Shown here: piece after piece, positions 8,357 to 19,203 of the stretch
Layout: each line of letters starts with the position of its first letter
Numbering within the stretch: the stretch's first letter is position 1
From: Streptomyces hokutonensis
Lineage (GTDB): Bacteria; Actinomycetota; Actinomycetes; Streptomycetales; Streptomycetaceae
Length of the DNA: 64,000 nt
Reading direction: 5' to 3'
Assembly: GCF_000376565.1 (NCBI RefSeq)
Contig: NZ_BARG01000018.1
Location: forward strand, 62,001 to 126,000
Translations under genes and position numbers: made by a program
The notes under the pieces: generated by a model
Told to the model about the DNA's origin: nothing
What the model saw: only the letters and a program-made list of their open reading frames with translations
Databases searched by the model: none

Positions 8357-9207
8357 GTGCGTTCGCGGGCGACGTGTTCGCGTACCGCGGGGATGGTTTC
8401 AGCGGCGAAGCGCTCGATCACGTCCTGGTCGTCGCTGGCCAGGATGAAGACGCTGACGCCGTCCTCGACGGCCAGCCGGGTCAGTGCCTCCGGAGTCTGT
8501 TGGCCCGGGAAGATGTTGAGGAGACGGGTGATCTCGCGGGGATCGCGGCCCGCGGCCCGGGCGGCGTCGTCGATGATCGCGTTTCCCTTTGACACGCCGC
8601 CCGGCTCCATCATCGGCAGCGACGGCAGCCAGCCATCGGCCTTGCGTCCCACCAAGCCCTGCATCTTCGGCTTGTGGGCGCCGACCCAGATCGGGATCTC
8701 GTGGGCGGGCGCGGGTCCACGCTCGGCGCCGTGGACCGAATAGAACTCGCCGTCGACATCCACGCCGCCGGGCCCGTCGGCGTCCCAGACCCCGCGGATG
8801 ATGTCGATTGCCTCGCCAAGTGCCGCAACGCCCTGCAACGGGGTCAGCCGCCGTCCGCCGGCCGCCTGCACGGCGTCCCAGTAGAAGCCGGCTCCGAGCC
8901 CGAGGCCGACCCGTCCACCGGAGAGCAGGTCGAGGCTGGCCACCGCGCGGGCGAGTACGGCGGGGGGCTGACGCAACGGCAGGTTCAGCACGTTGCCGGA
9001 CACTCCGATGCGCTCGGTCCGCGCGGCCACCCAGCTCAGCAGAGTCCAGGTATCGAGAAAGCTCGACTGGTAGGGATGGTCCTGGAAGGTGACGAAGTCG
9101 AAGCCGAGCCGCTCGCTCAGCTGCGCCAACTCGACCGGACGGCTCGGCGGGGAGTTGGTGGGACCGAGGAATGTCGCGAAACGCAGGGGATGACCGTAGT
9201 CGGGCAT
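8353..9207 (-). CDS. LLM class (luciferase-like) F420-dependent oxidoreductase
   Basis: A 284-residue TIM-barrel oxidoreductase of the luciferase-like monooxygenase superfamily. Typical segments are GFDFVTFQDHPYQ, RIGVSGNVLNLPLRQP, DLLSGGRVGLGLGAGFYW and IPIWVGAHKPKMQGLVGRKADGW. Such enzymes use F420H2 or FMNH2. ATG 9207 has GAAGGAGA upstream. It sits 66 bases downstream of the SDR gene on the same strand, probably cotranscribed. Its stop codon (8353-8355) falls within the terminal repeat of a MITE-like element, so the present C terminus may have been fixed by that insertion. Confidence 0.88.
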   Translation of the reverse strand: MPDYGHPLRFATFLGPTNSPPSRPVELAQLSERLGFDFVTFQDHPYQSSFLDTWTLLSWVAARTERIGVSGNVLNLPLRQPPAVLARAVASLDLLSGGRVGLGLGAGFYWDAVQAAGGRRLTPLQGVAALGEAIDIIRGVWDADGPGGVDVDGEFYSVHGAERGPAPAHEIPIWVGAHKPKMQGLVGRKADGWLPSLPMMEPGGVSKGNAIIDDAARAAGRDPREITRLLNIFPGQQTPEALTRLAVEDGVSVFILASDDQDVIERFAAETIPAVREHVARERT

Positions 9208-9273
9208 CGGTGTCTCCTTCAGCCGTTCGTTCGTGGCCAGCCGCGACTCGACGTCGTCGCGCACAGCGTGTCG

Positions 9274-10008
9274 TCAGATCTGGCTGAACCCGCCGTCGAC
9301 GACCAGGTTCGCGCCGGTGACGAAGCTGGCGTCCGAGGAGGCCAGGAACAGCGCGGCAGCCCCGATCTCCTCGCTGGTTCCCAGCCGTCCCAGCGGGATG
9401 GCGGCGGTGATCTGCTCTCGGAACTCGGGGGGCACGGTGCTGAAGAGCGCGGTGTCGATCGAACCGGGGCTGACGACATTCACCCGGATACCGCGGACCT
9501 TCAACTCCTCGGCCCAGGTGCGGGCCAGCGAACGAATGGCGGCCTTGCTCGCCGAGTAGACACCGGCACCGGGGATGCCCTTGGTCGCGCTGCTCGTGCC
9601 GTTCAGGATGATCGACGCACCGTCGCTCATCAACGGCAGCAGGTACTGAACGGTGAACACGGTGCCGCGGAAGTTCACACCCACCAGCGCGTCGAACGAA
9701 TCGGGGGTGATACTTCCCAGCGGGTCGGACACCGACGCGACGCCGGCGCTCGCAAAGAGGACGTCGACCCGTCCGTGGCGCTCCCGCACGGTCTCGGCCA
9801 AGCGAGCCAGGTCGTCCAGATTTCCCGAGTCCGCCTGTACGCCCGTCACGTTGTGGCCGATGGCTTCGACCGCCTCGTCCAGTCTGTCCTTGTCCCGCCC
9901 GGTGATGAACACGTGGGCGCCTTCGGCCACGAACAACTTGGCCGCCGCCAACGCCATCCCAGAGGTCGCTCCGGTGATCACGGCGACCTTGCCATCAAGT
10001 TTGAGCAT
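9274..10008 (-). CDS. SDR family oxidoreductase
   Basis: A 244-residue classical short-chain dehydrogenase: cofactor motif TGATSGMALA near residue 12 (the usual G-x-G ends in Ala here), FASAG in place of NNAG, and catalytic S...VYSASK (Tyr-x3-Lys). The C-terminal VTGANLVVDGGFSQI is typical. It would reduce a carbonyl with NAD(P)H. ATG 10008 is preceded by AAGGTGAAGG. It is divergent from the MarR regulator at 10161, which very likely controls it, and is the first gene of a unit with the F420 oxidoreductase. Confidence 0.9.
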   Translation of the reverse strand: MLKLDGKVAVITGATSGMALAAAKLFVAEGAHVFITGRDKDRLDEAVEAIGHNVTGVQADSGNLDDLARLAETVRERHGRVDVLFASAGVASVSDPLGSITPDSFDALVGVNFRGTVFTVQYLLPLMSDGASIILNGTSSATKGIPGAGVYSASKAAIRSLARTWAEELKVRGIRVNVVSPGSIDTALFSTVPPEFREQITAAIPLGRLGTSEEIGAAALFLASSDASFVTGANLVVDGGFSQI

Positions 10009-10108
10009 GTTGACCTTCACCTTTCTGTCGGCCAAAAGGCCGAACGGCAGTTCGATGCAAGCGGGGCTGGTCTCCCGTTCACGACTGCATGCCCACCGTA
10101 GCAGATGC

Positions 10109-10120
10109 GTGCGCGCGCAC
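10109..10120. promoter_or_regulatory. Candidate operator palindrome for the MarR regulator
   Basis: A perfect 12-base palindrome GTGCGCGCGCAC lies in the 152-base region between the divergent SDR (start 10008) and MarR (start 10161) genes. MarR proteins commonly bind such palindromes to repress both themselves and the divergent gene. The GC-rich background makes a chance occurrence possible. Confidence 0.4.
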
Positions 10121-10160
10121 CTAAGTGGGCGAGCATCCAATTTCGGGTATGCTGCCGCGT

Positions 10161-10628
10161 ATGAGGGCACCCGTGTCGCAGCCGCGAATCCTTTCCCCGG
10201 ACCAGGTCAACGGCTGGTTCGCGCTGCTGTTCACCCACGCGACGGTCACCGGGCGGATCGACACCGTGCTGATGGACCAGCACAAGATCTCGTTCAGCAC
10301 GGTCGAGATCCTGTGCTGGCTCCTGGAGGCCGAGCCTCAGTCGGTTCGAGGTCTGTCCGGCAAACTCGTCAGCGTCAGCCCGACCAGGGCATCACGGTTG
10401 GTTCAGCAACTGATCGATGCCGGGCATCTGCAACGTGGAGCCGACCAGGGCGACGGGCGGGTGTCGCTCATCAGCTTCACCAAGAGTGGACGGCGCTTCG
10501 CCGAGACGGTCAGGCGAACCTTCGAGGATTCGGTCAAGAAGTATTTCGTCGATCCCCTCGACGACGATGACATCGCTGCCCTCACCCGGATCTGGGCCAA
10601 GCTCGAAAACGCGGAAGGTCCTGCCTGA
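10161..10628 (+). CDS. MarR family transcriptional regulator
   Basis: A 155-residue winged-helix regulator. The HTH covers about residues 50-80 (VRGLSGKLVSVSPTRASRLVQQLIDAGHL) and is followed by the wing RGADQGDGRVSLISFTKSG, with the D-x-R signature of MarR proteins. Flanking helices form the dimer interface. ATG 10161 is favoured; an in-frame ATG at 10149 is possible and neither has a good Shine-Dalgarno, so the transcript may be leaderless. It is divergent from the SDR/F420 oxidoreductase pair and probably their local repressor. Confidence 0.88.
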   Translation: MRAPVSQPRILSPDQVNGWFALLFTHATVTGRIDTVLMDQHKISFSTVEILCWLLEAEPQSVRGLSGKLVSVSPTRASRLVQQLIDAGHLQRGADQGDGRVSLISFTKSGRRFAETVRRTFEDSVKKYFVDPLDDDDIAALTRIWAKLENAEGPA

Positions 10629-10749
10629 GGGAATCCCCGATTCGCCCTGGGCGGCGCGGCCGGGCAGCCGCCGCGCATCGCTGTTCCGCCGTCCCTGAAT
10701 AGGATCGTGTTCTTGACCGGCGTGAACACGTTTGATTCCAGGGGGAGTT

Positions 10750-11616
10750 GTGGGGATTTCGGTGCGTGAGTCCGGGCCGCGGAGAGCGACCGGTGTGGCG
10801 TTCGCCGCTGTGCTGCTCGGTGGGGGAGCGGTGGGGTGTGGGGGTGACTCCGCGGACGAGGACTCGGCCAGGATGGCGCCCTCGGCGGCTGTGGAGAAGG
10901 TGGCGGAGGAGTCCGAGGGCATCAGCTCGCTGCACTACCGGGCCACCGGGACCGTGCCCGAGAGGGGGCGGCTGACGGCCGAGGCGTCCATGAAGGCGAA
11001 ACCGGCGGCCATGACGATGGTGATGACCGTGGCCGGCGCGCGTAAGGGTGAGCTGGACATCCGGTTCGTCGATGAGGCGATCTATCTTGGGGGCAGTGGC
11101 GTCGACTCGGCCGAGCTCGGCGGCAAGAGTTGGTTCAGAGCCTCGCCTGCCGTGTGGGGACGGGGTGCGGCGGACAACAACTCCTATGGTGTGCTGCCCC
11201 GTTCGCTGGAGGTGAGCCCGGTCGTGCAGTCCACGTTCCTGGCCGGTTCCAAGGATGTCAGGAGGGTCGGTACCGAGACCGTCGACGGTACGAAGGCCGT
11301 GCACTACCGGGGAACGGTCGCCAGTCGCGAGCTGCGCGCCGCGCAGAGCGCCGCCAAGGGAAAGGACACCTGGGACGCCCGTACGGAGCGTGTGGACCAG
11401 TTCGTGAACCTGGGGATCGACGGCGCCCTGTCCATGGACCTGTGGGTCGACGGCGACGACCACCCCAAGCAGTTCCGGGTGCGGGGCAAGACCTTTGCCA
11501 CGCAGAACGACACCGACGGCGGCACGCTCGACCTGACCGTCACCTTCCTCGACATCGATCAGAAGGTGACCGTCAAGGCCCCGCCCGCCGCCGACACCGC
11601 CGAACTCGGGGGCTGA
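10750..11616 (+). CDS. Lipoprotein, LppX/LprAFG-like fold candidate
   Basis: A 288-residue exported lipoprotein: basic N terminus, hydrophobic segment (GVAFAAVLLGGGAVG) and a lipobox ending in A-V-G-C at about residue 30, then a mature domain of alternating strands (LHYRATGTV, EASMKAKPAAMTMVMTV, ELDIRFVDEAIYLG). This pattern fits the half-barrel lipoprotein superfamily seen in actinobacteria. GTG 10750 is taken as the start but GTG 10762 is equally possible; the GGGGGAG at 10741 is closer than ideal to the first. No genetic partner is evident. Confidence 0.75.
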   Translation: MGISVRESGPRRATGVAFAAVLLGGGAVGCGGDSADEDSARMAPSAAVEKVAEESEGISSLHYRATGTVPERGRLTAEASMKAKPAAMTMVMTVAGARKGELDIRFVDEAIYLGGSGVDSAELGGKSWFRASPAVWGRGAADNNSYGVLPRSLEVSPVVQSTFLAGSKDVRRVGTETVDGTKAVHYRGTVASRELRAAQSAAKGKDTWDARTERVDQFVNLGIDGALSMDLWVDGDDHPKQFRVRGKTFATQNDTDGGTLDLTVTFLDIDQKVTVKAPPAADTAELGG

Positions 11617-11626
11617 CGGCCCGAGT

Positions 11627-12043
11627 TCACGAGCACTCGAACCACACCGTCTTCCCGCCCCTCGACGCCGGTGACACCCCCCACTTGTCGGTCACCGCGT
11701 CCAGGATGACGAGCCCGCGGCCGCTCTCCGACTCAGGGTCCAACTCCGGCTTCAGTTCCGGGAGTTCAGGACAGCCGTCGGTCACCTCCACGCGGATTCC
11801 GGCGACCTGGCGTTGCAGGCGCAGTCCGCAGCGCCGGTCCGGGACGTGCCGGACGACGTTGGCGAGCAGCTCCGTCGCGGCCAGTTCCACGGTGTCCGAC
11901 AGCTCCGGCATGCCCCACTCCAGCAGGAACGAGCGGACGATACGGCGGATGTGCCGGGCGGAGTGTTCACCCACGGTGAGGTGCATGACGTACTGCCGGC
12001 GGTCGGGAAAGGCCAGCATGGCGGGGGGAGTTGGTTCATTCAC
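11627..12043 (-). CDS. ATP-binding anti-sigma-factor-like protein (HATPase_c)
   Basis: A 138-residue RsbW/SpoIIAB-like GHKL ATPase. The N box (ELAATELLANVVRH), G1 box (VTDGCPELP) and G2 box (SGRGLVIL) are all present. Streptomyces contain dozens of these small kinases, many beside XRE/DUF397 gene pairs as here. It is divergent from the XRE regulator, sharing a 79-base promoter region. GTG 12043 gives the best N terminus. Its partner sigma factor or antagonist is not identifiable from this window. Confidence 0.88.
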   Translation of the reverse strand: MNEPTPPAMLAFPDRRQYVMHLTVGEHSARHIRRIVRSFLLEWGMPELSDTVELAATELLANVVRHVPDRRCGLRLQRQVAGIRVEVTDGCPELPELKPELDPESESGRGLVILDAVTDKWGVSPASRGGKTVWFECS

Positions 12044-12122
12044 ACTACGAGGCTGACGCCCCGCCGCTACCCTCGGCAACGGTACGAATACAACCCGTTC
12101 GCGGGTGGACAGGGGGCCTAAC

Positions 12123-12962
12123 GTGCACATCAACACCCTCGATCCGGGGGCGTCACCGTTGGACTACTACGGCTTCGAGTTGCGCCGTTACCGGGAGGCC
12201 GCCGGTCTCACCCAGCGGGAACTCGGCAAGATCGTCAACTACACCGGGTCACTGATCGGCCAGATCGAGACGGCCAGGAAACTACCCACGCAGGCGTTCA
12301 GCGACGCGGTTGACGCTGCGCTGGGCACGGGTGGGTTGTTGTCCCGGTTGCTGGATCTCGTGCTGCGCAGTCAACTCCCGTCCTGGTTCCAGCAGGTGGC
12401 CGAGTTGGAGGCACGGGCGGCCGAGATCTGCACCTTCCGGACGCAGATGATCCACGGTCTCTTCCAGACCGAGGCCTACGCCCGGGCCACGCTTGCCGCG
12501 ATGGACGAGACCGACCTCGACGACCGCACCGCCGTACGCCTGGCCCGTCAGCGCATCCTGAAGAAGGAGCACCCGCCGGTTGCGTGGATGATCCTCAGCG
12601 AGGCCGCGCTGTACCAGGAGATCGGCGGCCCGCAGGTCATGCGCGGTCAACTGGCCCACCTGTTGTCATTCGAGAACAATCCTCGGATCAACATCCAGAT
12701 CCTGCCATTCTCGGCCGGGGCACACGCTGGACTCACGGGCTCGTTCACGCTGTTCCGCTTCGACAGCGATCCGACCATCGCCTACACCGAGGGCTACGGA
12801 AGTGGGCATCCGACTGCCAACCAGGACACCGTCAAGGACTGTTCACTCCGTTACGATCATCTACAAGCCGCCGCCCTTTCCCTCAGGGACTCGGCGGAGC
12901 TGATCCGGCGTGTGATGGAGGAACGTTATGGAGAAGTGGCGGAAGTCCAGCTACAGCAGTGA
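12123..12962 (+). CDS. XRE regulator with DUF5753 domain (WhiJ-like)
   Basis: A 279-residue regulator: N-terminal XRE helix-turn-helix (about residues 12-65, LRRYREAAGLTQRELGKIVNYTGSLIGQIE) followed by the DUF5753 domain (SWFQQVAELEARAAEICTFRTQMIHGLFQTEAYARA...). This architecture belongs to the WhiJ/Scr1 family, which works with small DUF397 partners in Streptomyces development and antibiotic control. GTG 12123 follows AGGGGGCC. The DUF397 gene starts 35 bases before this gene's stop, so the two are translated in coupled fashion. Confidence 0.92.
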   Translation: MHINTLDPGASPLDYYGFELRRYREAAGLTQRELGKIVNYTGSLIGQIETARKLPTQAFSDAVDAALGTGGLLSRLLDLVLRSQLPSWFQQVAELEARAAEICTFRTQMIHGLFQTEAYARATLAAMDETDLDDRTAVRLARQRILKKEHPPVAWMILSEAALYQEIGGPQVMRGQLAHLLSFENNPRINIQILPFSAGAHAGLTGSFTLFRFDSDPTIAYTEGYGSGHPTANQDTVKDCSLRYDHLQAAALSLRDSAELIRRVMEERYGEVAEVQLQQ

Positions 12963-13194
12963 TCAGGGCGGCGAGTGCGTCGAGTGCGCGCCGATCGGCC
13001 TCCTCACCTGGTGCAAGTCCTCGCACAGCAGTGACCAGGGCGGCCAGTGCGTAGAGATCGCCGAAGCCTCCTGCCCCACAACCCCCACCACCCTCCTCAT
13101 CCGCGACTCCAAGACCCCGGCGGGGCCGATCCTCACCCTCGACCCCGCCGCGTTCACCACGTTCGTCAACTGGACCGCTACGACGGTTGGTTGA
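12928..13194 (+). CDS. DUF397 protein with duplicated motif
   Basis: An 88-residue DUF397 protein, the small partner of WhiJ-type regulators. The family motif W-x-K-S-S-x-S-x-x-Q-G-G-x-C-V-E occurs twice: W4RKSSYSSDQGGECVE and a second copy WCKSSHSSDQGGQCVEIAE some 24 residues later. A typical DUF397 protein has one copy in about 60-70 residues. ATG 12928 has a strong GGAGGAAC Shine-Dalgarno. It overlaps the XRE gene by 35 bases and the convergent epimerase gene by 17 bases. Confidence 0.9.
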   Translation: MEKWRKSSYSSDQGGECVECAPIGLLTWCKSSHSSDQGGQCVEIAEASCPTTPTTLLIRDSKTPAGPILTLDPAAFTTFVNWTATTVG

Positions 13195-14065
13195 AGTAGT
13201 AGTCGTGGTCCAGGTCGGCCAGAAGGCCGATCCGGGTCGGAGTCCAGTCGAACCGCTTCTGTGTGAGCGTGCTCGTTCCTTTGAGGTCGGACGAGACGAA
13301 GTGGCCCAGCCAGCCGAAGTGGGTTCCGGCCTCCTCGGCCGGCACGCTGGTCACCGGTAGGTCCAGCCGCTTGCCGATGACTTCGGCGATCTCCCGTACG
13401 GGTACGCCCTCGTCGGCGACCGCGTGCAGGACGGTGCCCGCCGGGGCGTTCTCCAACGCCAGCCGGTACAGCAGCGCAGCGTCCTCGCGGTGGACGGCGG
13501 CCCAGCGGTTGGTGCCGGCGCCGACGTAGGCGGAGACGCCCTTGGCGCGGGCGATGTCGATGAGGCCGGGGACGAAGGCGTGATCGCCCTCGCCGTGCAC
13601 CTGCGGCAGCCGGATGACCGACGCGCGGATGCCCTGCGCTGCCGCCGCCAGGACCGTCACCTCCGCCGGGAGGCGTGGCAGGTCGGGGCGTGCGGACGGG
13701 TCGGGTACGTCGTCCTCGGTCGGGCCGTGGCTCATCACGGAGCTGATGACGAGGGGGCGGTCCGAGCCGGAGAGCGCGTCGACGAGGGCCCTGACCGCGT
13801 TCAGGTCCGTCACGACGGAGGCCGCGTAGTTCGAGAAGTCGTGGATGAAACCGGTGTGGATCACACCGTCGGCGGCGGACGCGCCCGCGCGGAGCGCGTC
13901 GAGGTCCTCCAGGGAACCCCGGTGGACCTCCGCTCCGGTCGCGGCCAGCTGTTCCGCCGAGGTGTCGGAGCGGGCGAGGCCGAGGACCTGGTGTCCCGAG
14001 TCGAGCAGTTCGCGGACGACGGCGCCGCCGACGAATCCGGTCGCGCCGGTGACGAAAACACGCAT
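13178..14065 (-). CDS. NAD-dependent epimerase/dehydratase (extended SDR)
   Basis: A 295-residue extended SDR: MRVFVTGATGFVGGAVV at the N terminus (T-G-x-x-G-x-x-G), LARSD after strand beta2, a DLDAL segment, and SSVMSHG where classical members have the catalytic Ser. The usual Y-x3-K motif is not obvious, so it may be an atypical binding protein or NmrA-like oxidoreductase. Divergent from a LysR regulator (start 14205) that is its likely controller. The 3' end overlaps the DUF397 gene by 17 bases. Confidence 0.85.
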   Translation of the reverse strand: MRVFVTGATGFVGGAVVRELLDSGHQVLGLARSDTSAEQLAATGAEVHRGSLEDLDALRAGASAADGVIHTGFIHDFSNYAASVVTDLNAVRALVDALSGSDRPLVISSVMSHGPTEDDVPDPSARPDLPRLPAEVTVLAAAAQGIRASVIRLPQVHGEGDHAFVPGLIDIARAKGVSAYVGAGTNRWAAVHREDAALLYRLALENAPAGTVLHAVADEGVPVREIAEVIGKRLDLPVTSVPAEEAGTHFGWLGHFVSSDLKGTSTLTQKRFDWTPTRIGLLADLDHDYYFNQPS

Positions 14066-14204
14066 GACGAAATCACCCCAGGTGGGTCGGGAAGTGGTGT
14101 GCTTCCAGCCTGCGCCCGCCCGGGTTCGTCCGTCCAAGACGGACTCCGGAAGACGTGATTCAGTTCCGGTATCACCCCAGCTCCTACGGACGTACAGTCG
14201 ATGT

Positions 14205-16468
<2,264 letters not shown>

Positions 16469-16486
16469 ATGACGGGAGTTGCGCCG

Positions 16487-17722
16487 ATGCCCTGTCCAGC
16501 GTTGCCCGAAGGGTTCGACTTCACCGACCCCGATCTGCTCCACCACCGCGTGCCCCTACCGGAGTTCGCCGAACTGCGCGCGGCCGAACCGGTCCGCTGG
16601 ATACCGCAGCCCGCCAACATCGCGGGGTTCCAGGACGAGGGCTACTGGGCCGTCACCCGCCACGCCGACGTCCGGTACGTCTCCACCCACCCGGAGATCT
16701 ACTCCTCGACCCTCAACACGGCGATCATCCGCTTCAACGAGCACATGAACCGCGACTCGATCGACGCCCAGCGGCTCATCCTGCTCAACATGGACCCGCC
16801 CGAGCACACCCGCGTCCGCCAGATCGTCCAGCGCGGGTTCACCCCGCGCGCGATCCGCGCCCTGGAGGAACGCCTGCGCACCCGGGCCGAGGCCATCGTG
16901 GCGAACGCCCGCGCCCACTCGGGCCCCTTCGACTTCGTCACCGAGGTCGCCTGCGAACTGCCCCTCCAGGCCATCGCCGAACTCATCGGCATCCCGCAGG
17001 ACGACCGCGTCAAGATCTTCGAGTGGTCCAACAAGATGATCGCCTACGACGATCCCGAGTACGCGATCACGGAGCAGGTGGGCGCCGAGTCCGCCGCCGA
17101 ACTCATCGCCTACGCCATGGGAATGGCCGCCGAGCGCAAGCAGTGCCCGGCCCACGACATCGTCAGCACCCTGGTCGCCGCCGAGGACGAGGGCAACCTG
17201 AACTCCGACGAGTTCGGCTTCTTCGTGCTCATGCTGTCGGTCGCCGGGAACGAGACGACCCGCAACGCCATCACCCACGGCATGCACGCGTTCCTCACCC
17301 ACCCCGAGCAGTGGGAGCTGTACAAGCGGGAGCGTCCGTCGACCGCCGCCGAGGAGATCGTCCGCTGGGCCACCCCGGTCAACGCGTTCCAGCGGACGGC
17401 GACCCAGGACACCGAACTCGGCGGCAAGCACATCAAGAAGGGCGACCGCGTCGGCATCTTCTACGCCTCCGCCAACCACGATCCCGAAGTCTTCGAGAAC
17501 CCGGACGAGTTCGACGTCATGCGCGACCCGAACCCGCACCTCGGCTTCGGCGGCGGAGGCCCGCACTACTGCCTCGGCAAGTCCCTCGCGGTCCTCGAGA
17601 TCGACCTGATCTTCAACGCGATCGCGGACGCGATGCCCGACCTGACCCTGACGGGCGACCCGCGCAGGCTGCGCTCCGCCTGGATCAACGGCGTCAAGGA
17701 GCTTCAGGTGACCGCCGGTTGA
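16487..17722 (+). CDS. cyp125: Cytochrome P450, CYP125-like steroid C26/C27 monooxygenase
   Basis: A 411-residue P450. The I-helix AGNETTRN, K-helix E-x-x-R (EEIVRWATPV) and heme loop FGGGGPHYCLGKSLA with ligand Cys362 are intact. The stretches LPEGFDFTDPDLL, LNMDPPEHTRVRQIVQRGFTPRA, DEFGFFVLMLSVAGNETTRNAI and PNPHLGFGG match CYP125A1, which oxidises the cholesterol side chain at C26/C27. ATG 16487 was chosen for its GGGAG at nine bases; ATG 16457 and 16469 are in frame but overlap or abut a palindrome. The ferredoxin at 37753 is a plausible electron donor. Confidence 0.9.
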   Translation: MPCPALPEGFDFTDPDLLHHRVPLPEFAELRAAEPVRWIPQPANIAGFQDEGYWAVTRHADVRYVSTHPEIYSSTLNTAIIRFNEHMNRDSIDAQRLILLNMDPPEHTRVRQIVQRGFTPRAIRALEERLRTRAEAIVANARAHSGPFDFVTEVACELPLQAIAELIGIPQDDRVKIFEWSNKMIAYDDPEYAITEQVGAESAAELIAYAMGMAAERKQCPAHDIVSTLVAAEDEGNLNSDEFGFFVLMLSVAGNETTRNAITHGMHAFLTHPEQWELYKRERPSTAAEEIVRWATPVNAFQRTATQDTELGGKHIKKGDRVGIFYASANHDPEVFENPDEFDVMRDPNPHLGFGGGGPHYCLGKSLAVLEIDLIFNAIADAMPDLTLTGDPRRLRSAWINGVKELQVTAG

Positions 17723-17738
17723 GGACACGCACACAGCT

Positions 17739-17770
17739 CGGGCCGGCGGCATCCCGGCGCCGCCGGCCCG
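17739..17770. terminator. Bidirectional terminator hairpin
   Basis: Perfect 12-base stem (CGGGCCGGCGGC / GCCGCCGGCCCG) with an 8-base loop in the 66-base gap between the convergent cyp125 and TerD genes. It can act in both directions. There is no T-run, as is common in Streptomyces. Confidence 0.75.
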
Positions 17771-17788
17771 TCCTCGCTATGGCCGTGC

Positions 17789-18373
17789 CTACTTCCGTAC
17801 CGCGAACTTCATCAGTTCGCGCTCGTCCCCCTGCTTGATCTTCCCGGTCTCGTTGATGACCTGGAGCTTCCAACTGGCGCCCTCCCGGACCGCCTTGGCG
17901 ACGGCGCAGCCGTTGTCCGCGCTCAGCAGGTTGGGCCAGATCTCGGCGACCTGCTGGGTGCTGCCACCGGTCGCGTCGTACACCTTGAAAGCGATGTTCC
18001 GTGCCTTCTGGAAGGAACTGCCCTTCTTGTAGGCGGCGGCGATGAAGACGATCGACGTGATGGCGGCCGGGATCTTGGTGAGGTCGACGGTCACCGTCTC
18101 GTCGTCGCCCTCGCCCTTGCCGGTCTGGTTGTCGCCGCTGTGCACCAGCGAGCCGTTGCCCAGCGGGTCCAGGGAGTCGAGCCCGGCGAGCCGCACCGGC
18201 TCCGCGCCCTGGAGGGCGATGGCGATGAGATCGAGGTCGGTACCCTGCTTCTGCCGCAGCTTCCCGATGATGCCGCCGCTGCTGCCGACGGTGGGGTCCC
18301 AGGACGCCCCGATCTCCAGATGGGTCACTCCGTCCAGATCCGCCGGACCGTCTTCCTTCGTGAGCGTGATCAT
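17789..18373 (-). CDS. TerD family calcium-binding stress protein
   Basis: A 194-residue TerD domain protein. The family signature is seen in ASWDPTVGSSGGIIGKLRQKQGTDLDLIAIAL, LVHSGDNQTGKGEGDDE (the calcium-binding D-N-x-T-G segment) and AAYKKGSSFQKARNIAFKVYD. TerD proteins bind calcium and act in tellurite resistance and development; Streptomyces have many paralogues. It is monocistronic, with no other ter genes nearby. Confidence 0.93.
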   Translation of the reverse strand: MITLTKEDGPADLDGVTHLEIGASWDPTVGSSGGIIGKLRQKQGTDLDLIAIALQGAEPVRLAGLDSLDPLGNGSLVHSGDNQTGKGEGDDETVTVDLTKIPAAITSIVFIAAAYKKGSSFQKARNIAFKVYDATGGSTQQVAEIWPNLLSADNGCAVAKAVREGASWKLQVINETGKIKQGDERELMKFAVRK

Positions 18374-18440
18374 GTGTGATCGATCCTCTTGATCGTGGGA
18401 CTCAGACGCACGAATTCTGCCTTCTTGACCGGGCTTTGGG

Positions 18441-19133
18441 CTACTCCCGTCCAGAAGCGGTCATGGCGAACACCCCGGCGACCAGGGCCGCGAGCAGAAG
18501 TGGGTAGCGCAGATCGTGGTGCAGGATCAGCCACGCGCCGAAAAACGCGCCTACGGCCATCGCCACGGCCGCCGACAGGCGGCGGAAGGTGCCCGGGCCC
18601 CAGCCGTCGCCCGCGACCGAGTCGGCGACCAGACCGGTCAGCGTCATCGTCAGGACCGTGGTGGTGGAGAAGTCGGTGACCTTGAGCTTGCGGACCACCG
18701 CGTTGCGCAGGCCCATCGCGAAGGCGGTGAGGGCGATCAAGGGGTGCGTGGTGGCGCTGTCGCCCGGCGCGACGAACGCGATCACCGCGGCCACGCCCAC
18801 GAGCAGCGCCTCCGCGCCGAGACTCACCCGGGCCCAGGTCCGGCGCGAGCCGGTGTCCATCCGCAGTGCGATCCGGCCCCCGGCCGCCGCGCCCACCAGG
18901 AAGGCGCCGAGCGAGGTGAGGGTGCGCGACACCGAGAAACCGGGCGCCCCGGCGGCGGCGAAGCCGAGGACGACGACATTGCCGGTCATGTTCGCGGTGA
19001 AGACATGCCCGAGGCCCAGATAGCTGACGGCGTCGATCAGCCCGCTCACCAGGGTCAGCCCCAGCAGCACGGGCACCAGCCGGAGTCCGCGCGCCTCACG
19101 GTCGTAGGACTTGGGCTGTGTGTTCTGGTCCAT
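18441..19133 (-). CDS. DUF1275 (YoaK-like) membrane protein
   Basis: A 230-residue inner-membrane protein with about six helices. The family signature GLIDAVSYLGLGHVFTANMTGNVV and the MGLRNAVVRKLKVTDFSTTTVLTMTLTGL motif identify DUF1275. Function is unknown; some relatives are proposed transporters. It is a single gene downstream of the lysozyme-fold gene but separated from it by a terminator hairpin. Confidence 0.93.
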   Translation of the reverse strand: MDQNTQPKSYDREARGLRLVPVLLGLTLVSGLIDAVSYLGLGHVFTANMTGNVVVLGFAAAGAPGFSVSRTLTSLGAFLVGAAAGGRIALRMDTGSRRTWARVSLGAEALLVGVAAVIAFVAPGDSATTHPLIALTAFAMGLRNAVVRKLKVTDFSTTTVLTMTLTGLVADSVAGDGWGPGTFRRLSAAVAMAVGAFFGAWLILHHDLRYPLLLAALVAGVFAMTASGRE

Positions 19134-19142
19134 GAACGCAAT

Positions 19143-19181
19143 GTAGCGGCGGCCTCCCGGGATGCCGGGGGCCGCCGCTAC
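19143..19181 (-). terminator. Terminator of the transglycosylase gene
   Basis: Perfect 12-base stem (GTAGCGGCGGCC at 19143-19154 with GGCCGCCGCTAC at 19170-19181) and a 15-base loop, placed 22 bases past the stop of the minus-strand transglycosylase gene and just upstream of the DUF1275 start. Confidence 0.75.
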
Positions 19182-19203
19182 GAGCGTGTGTGTGGGCCGG
19201 TGA

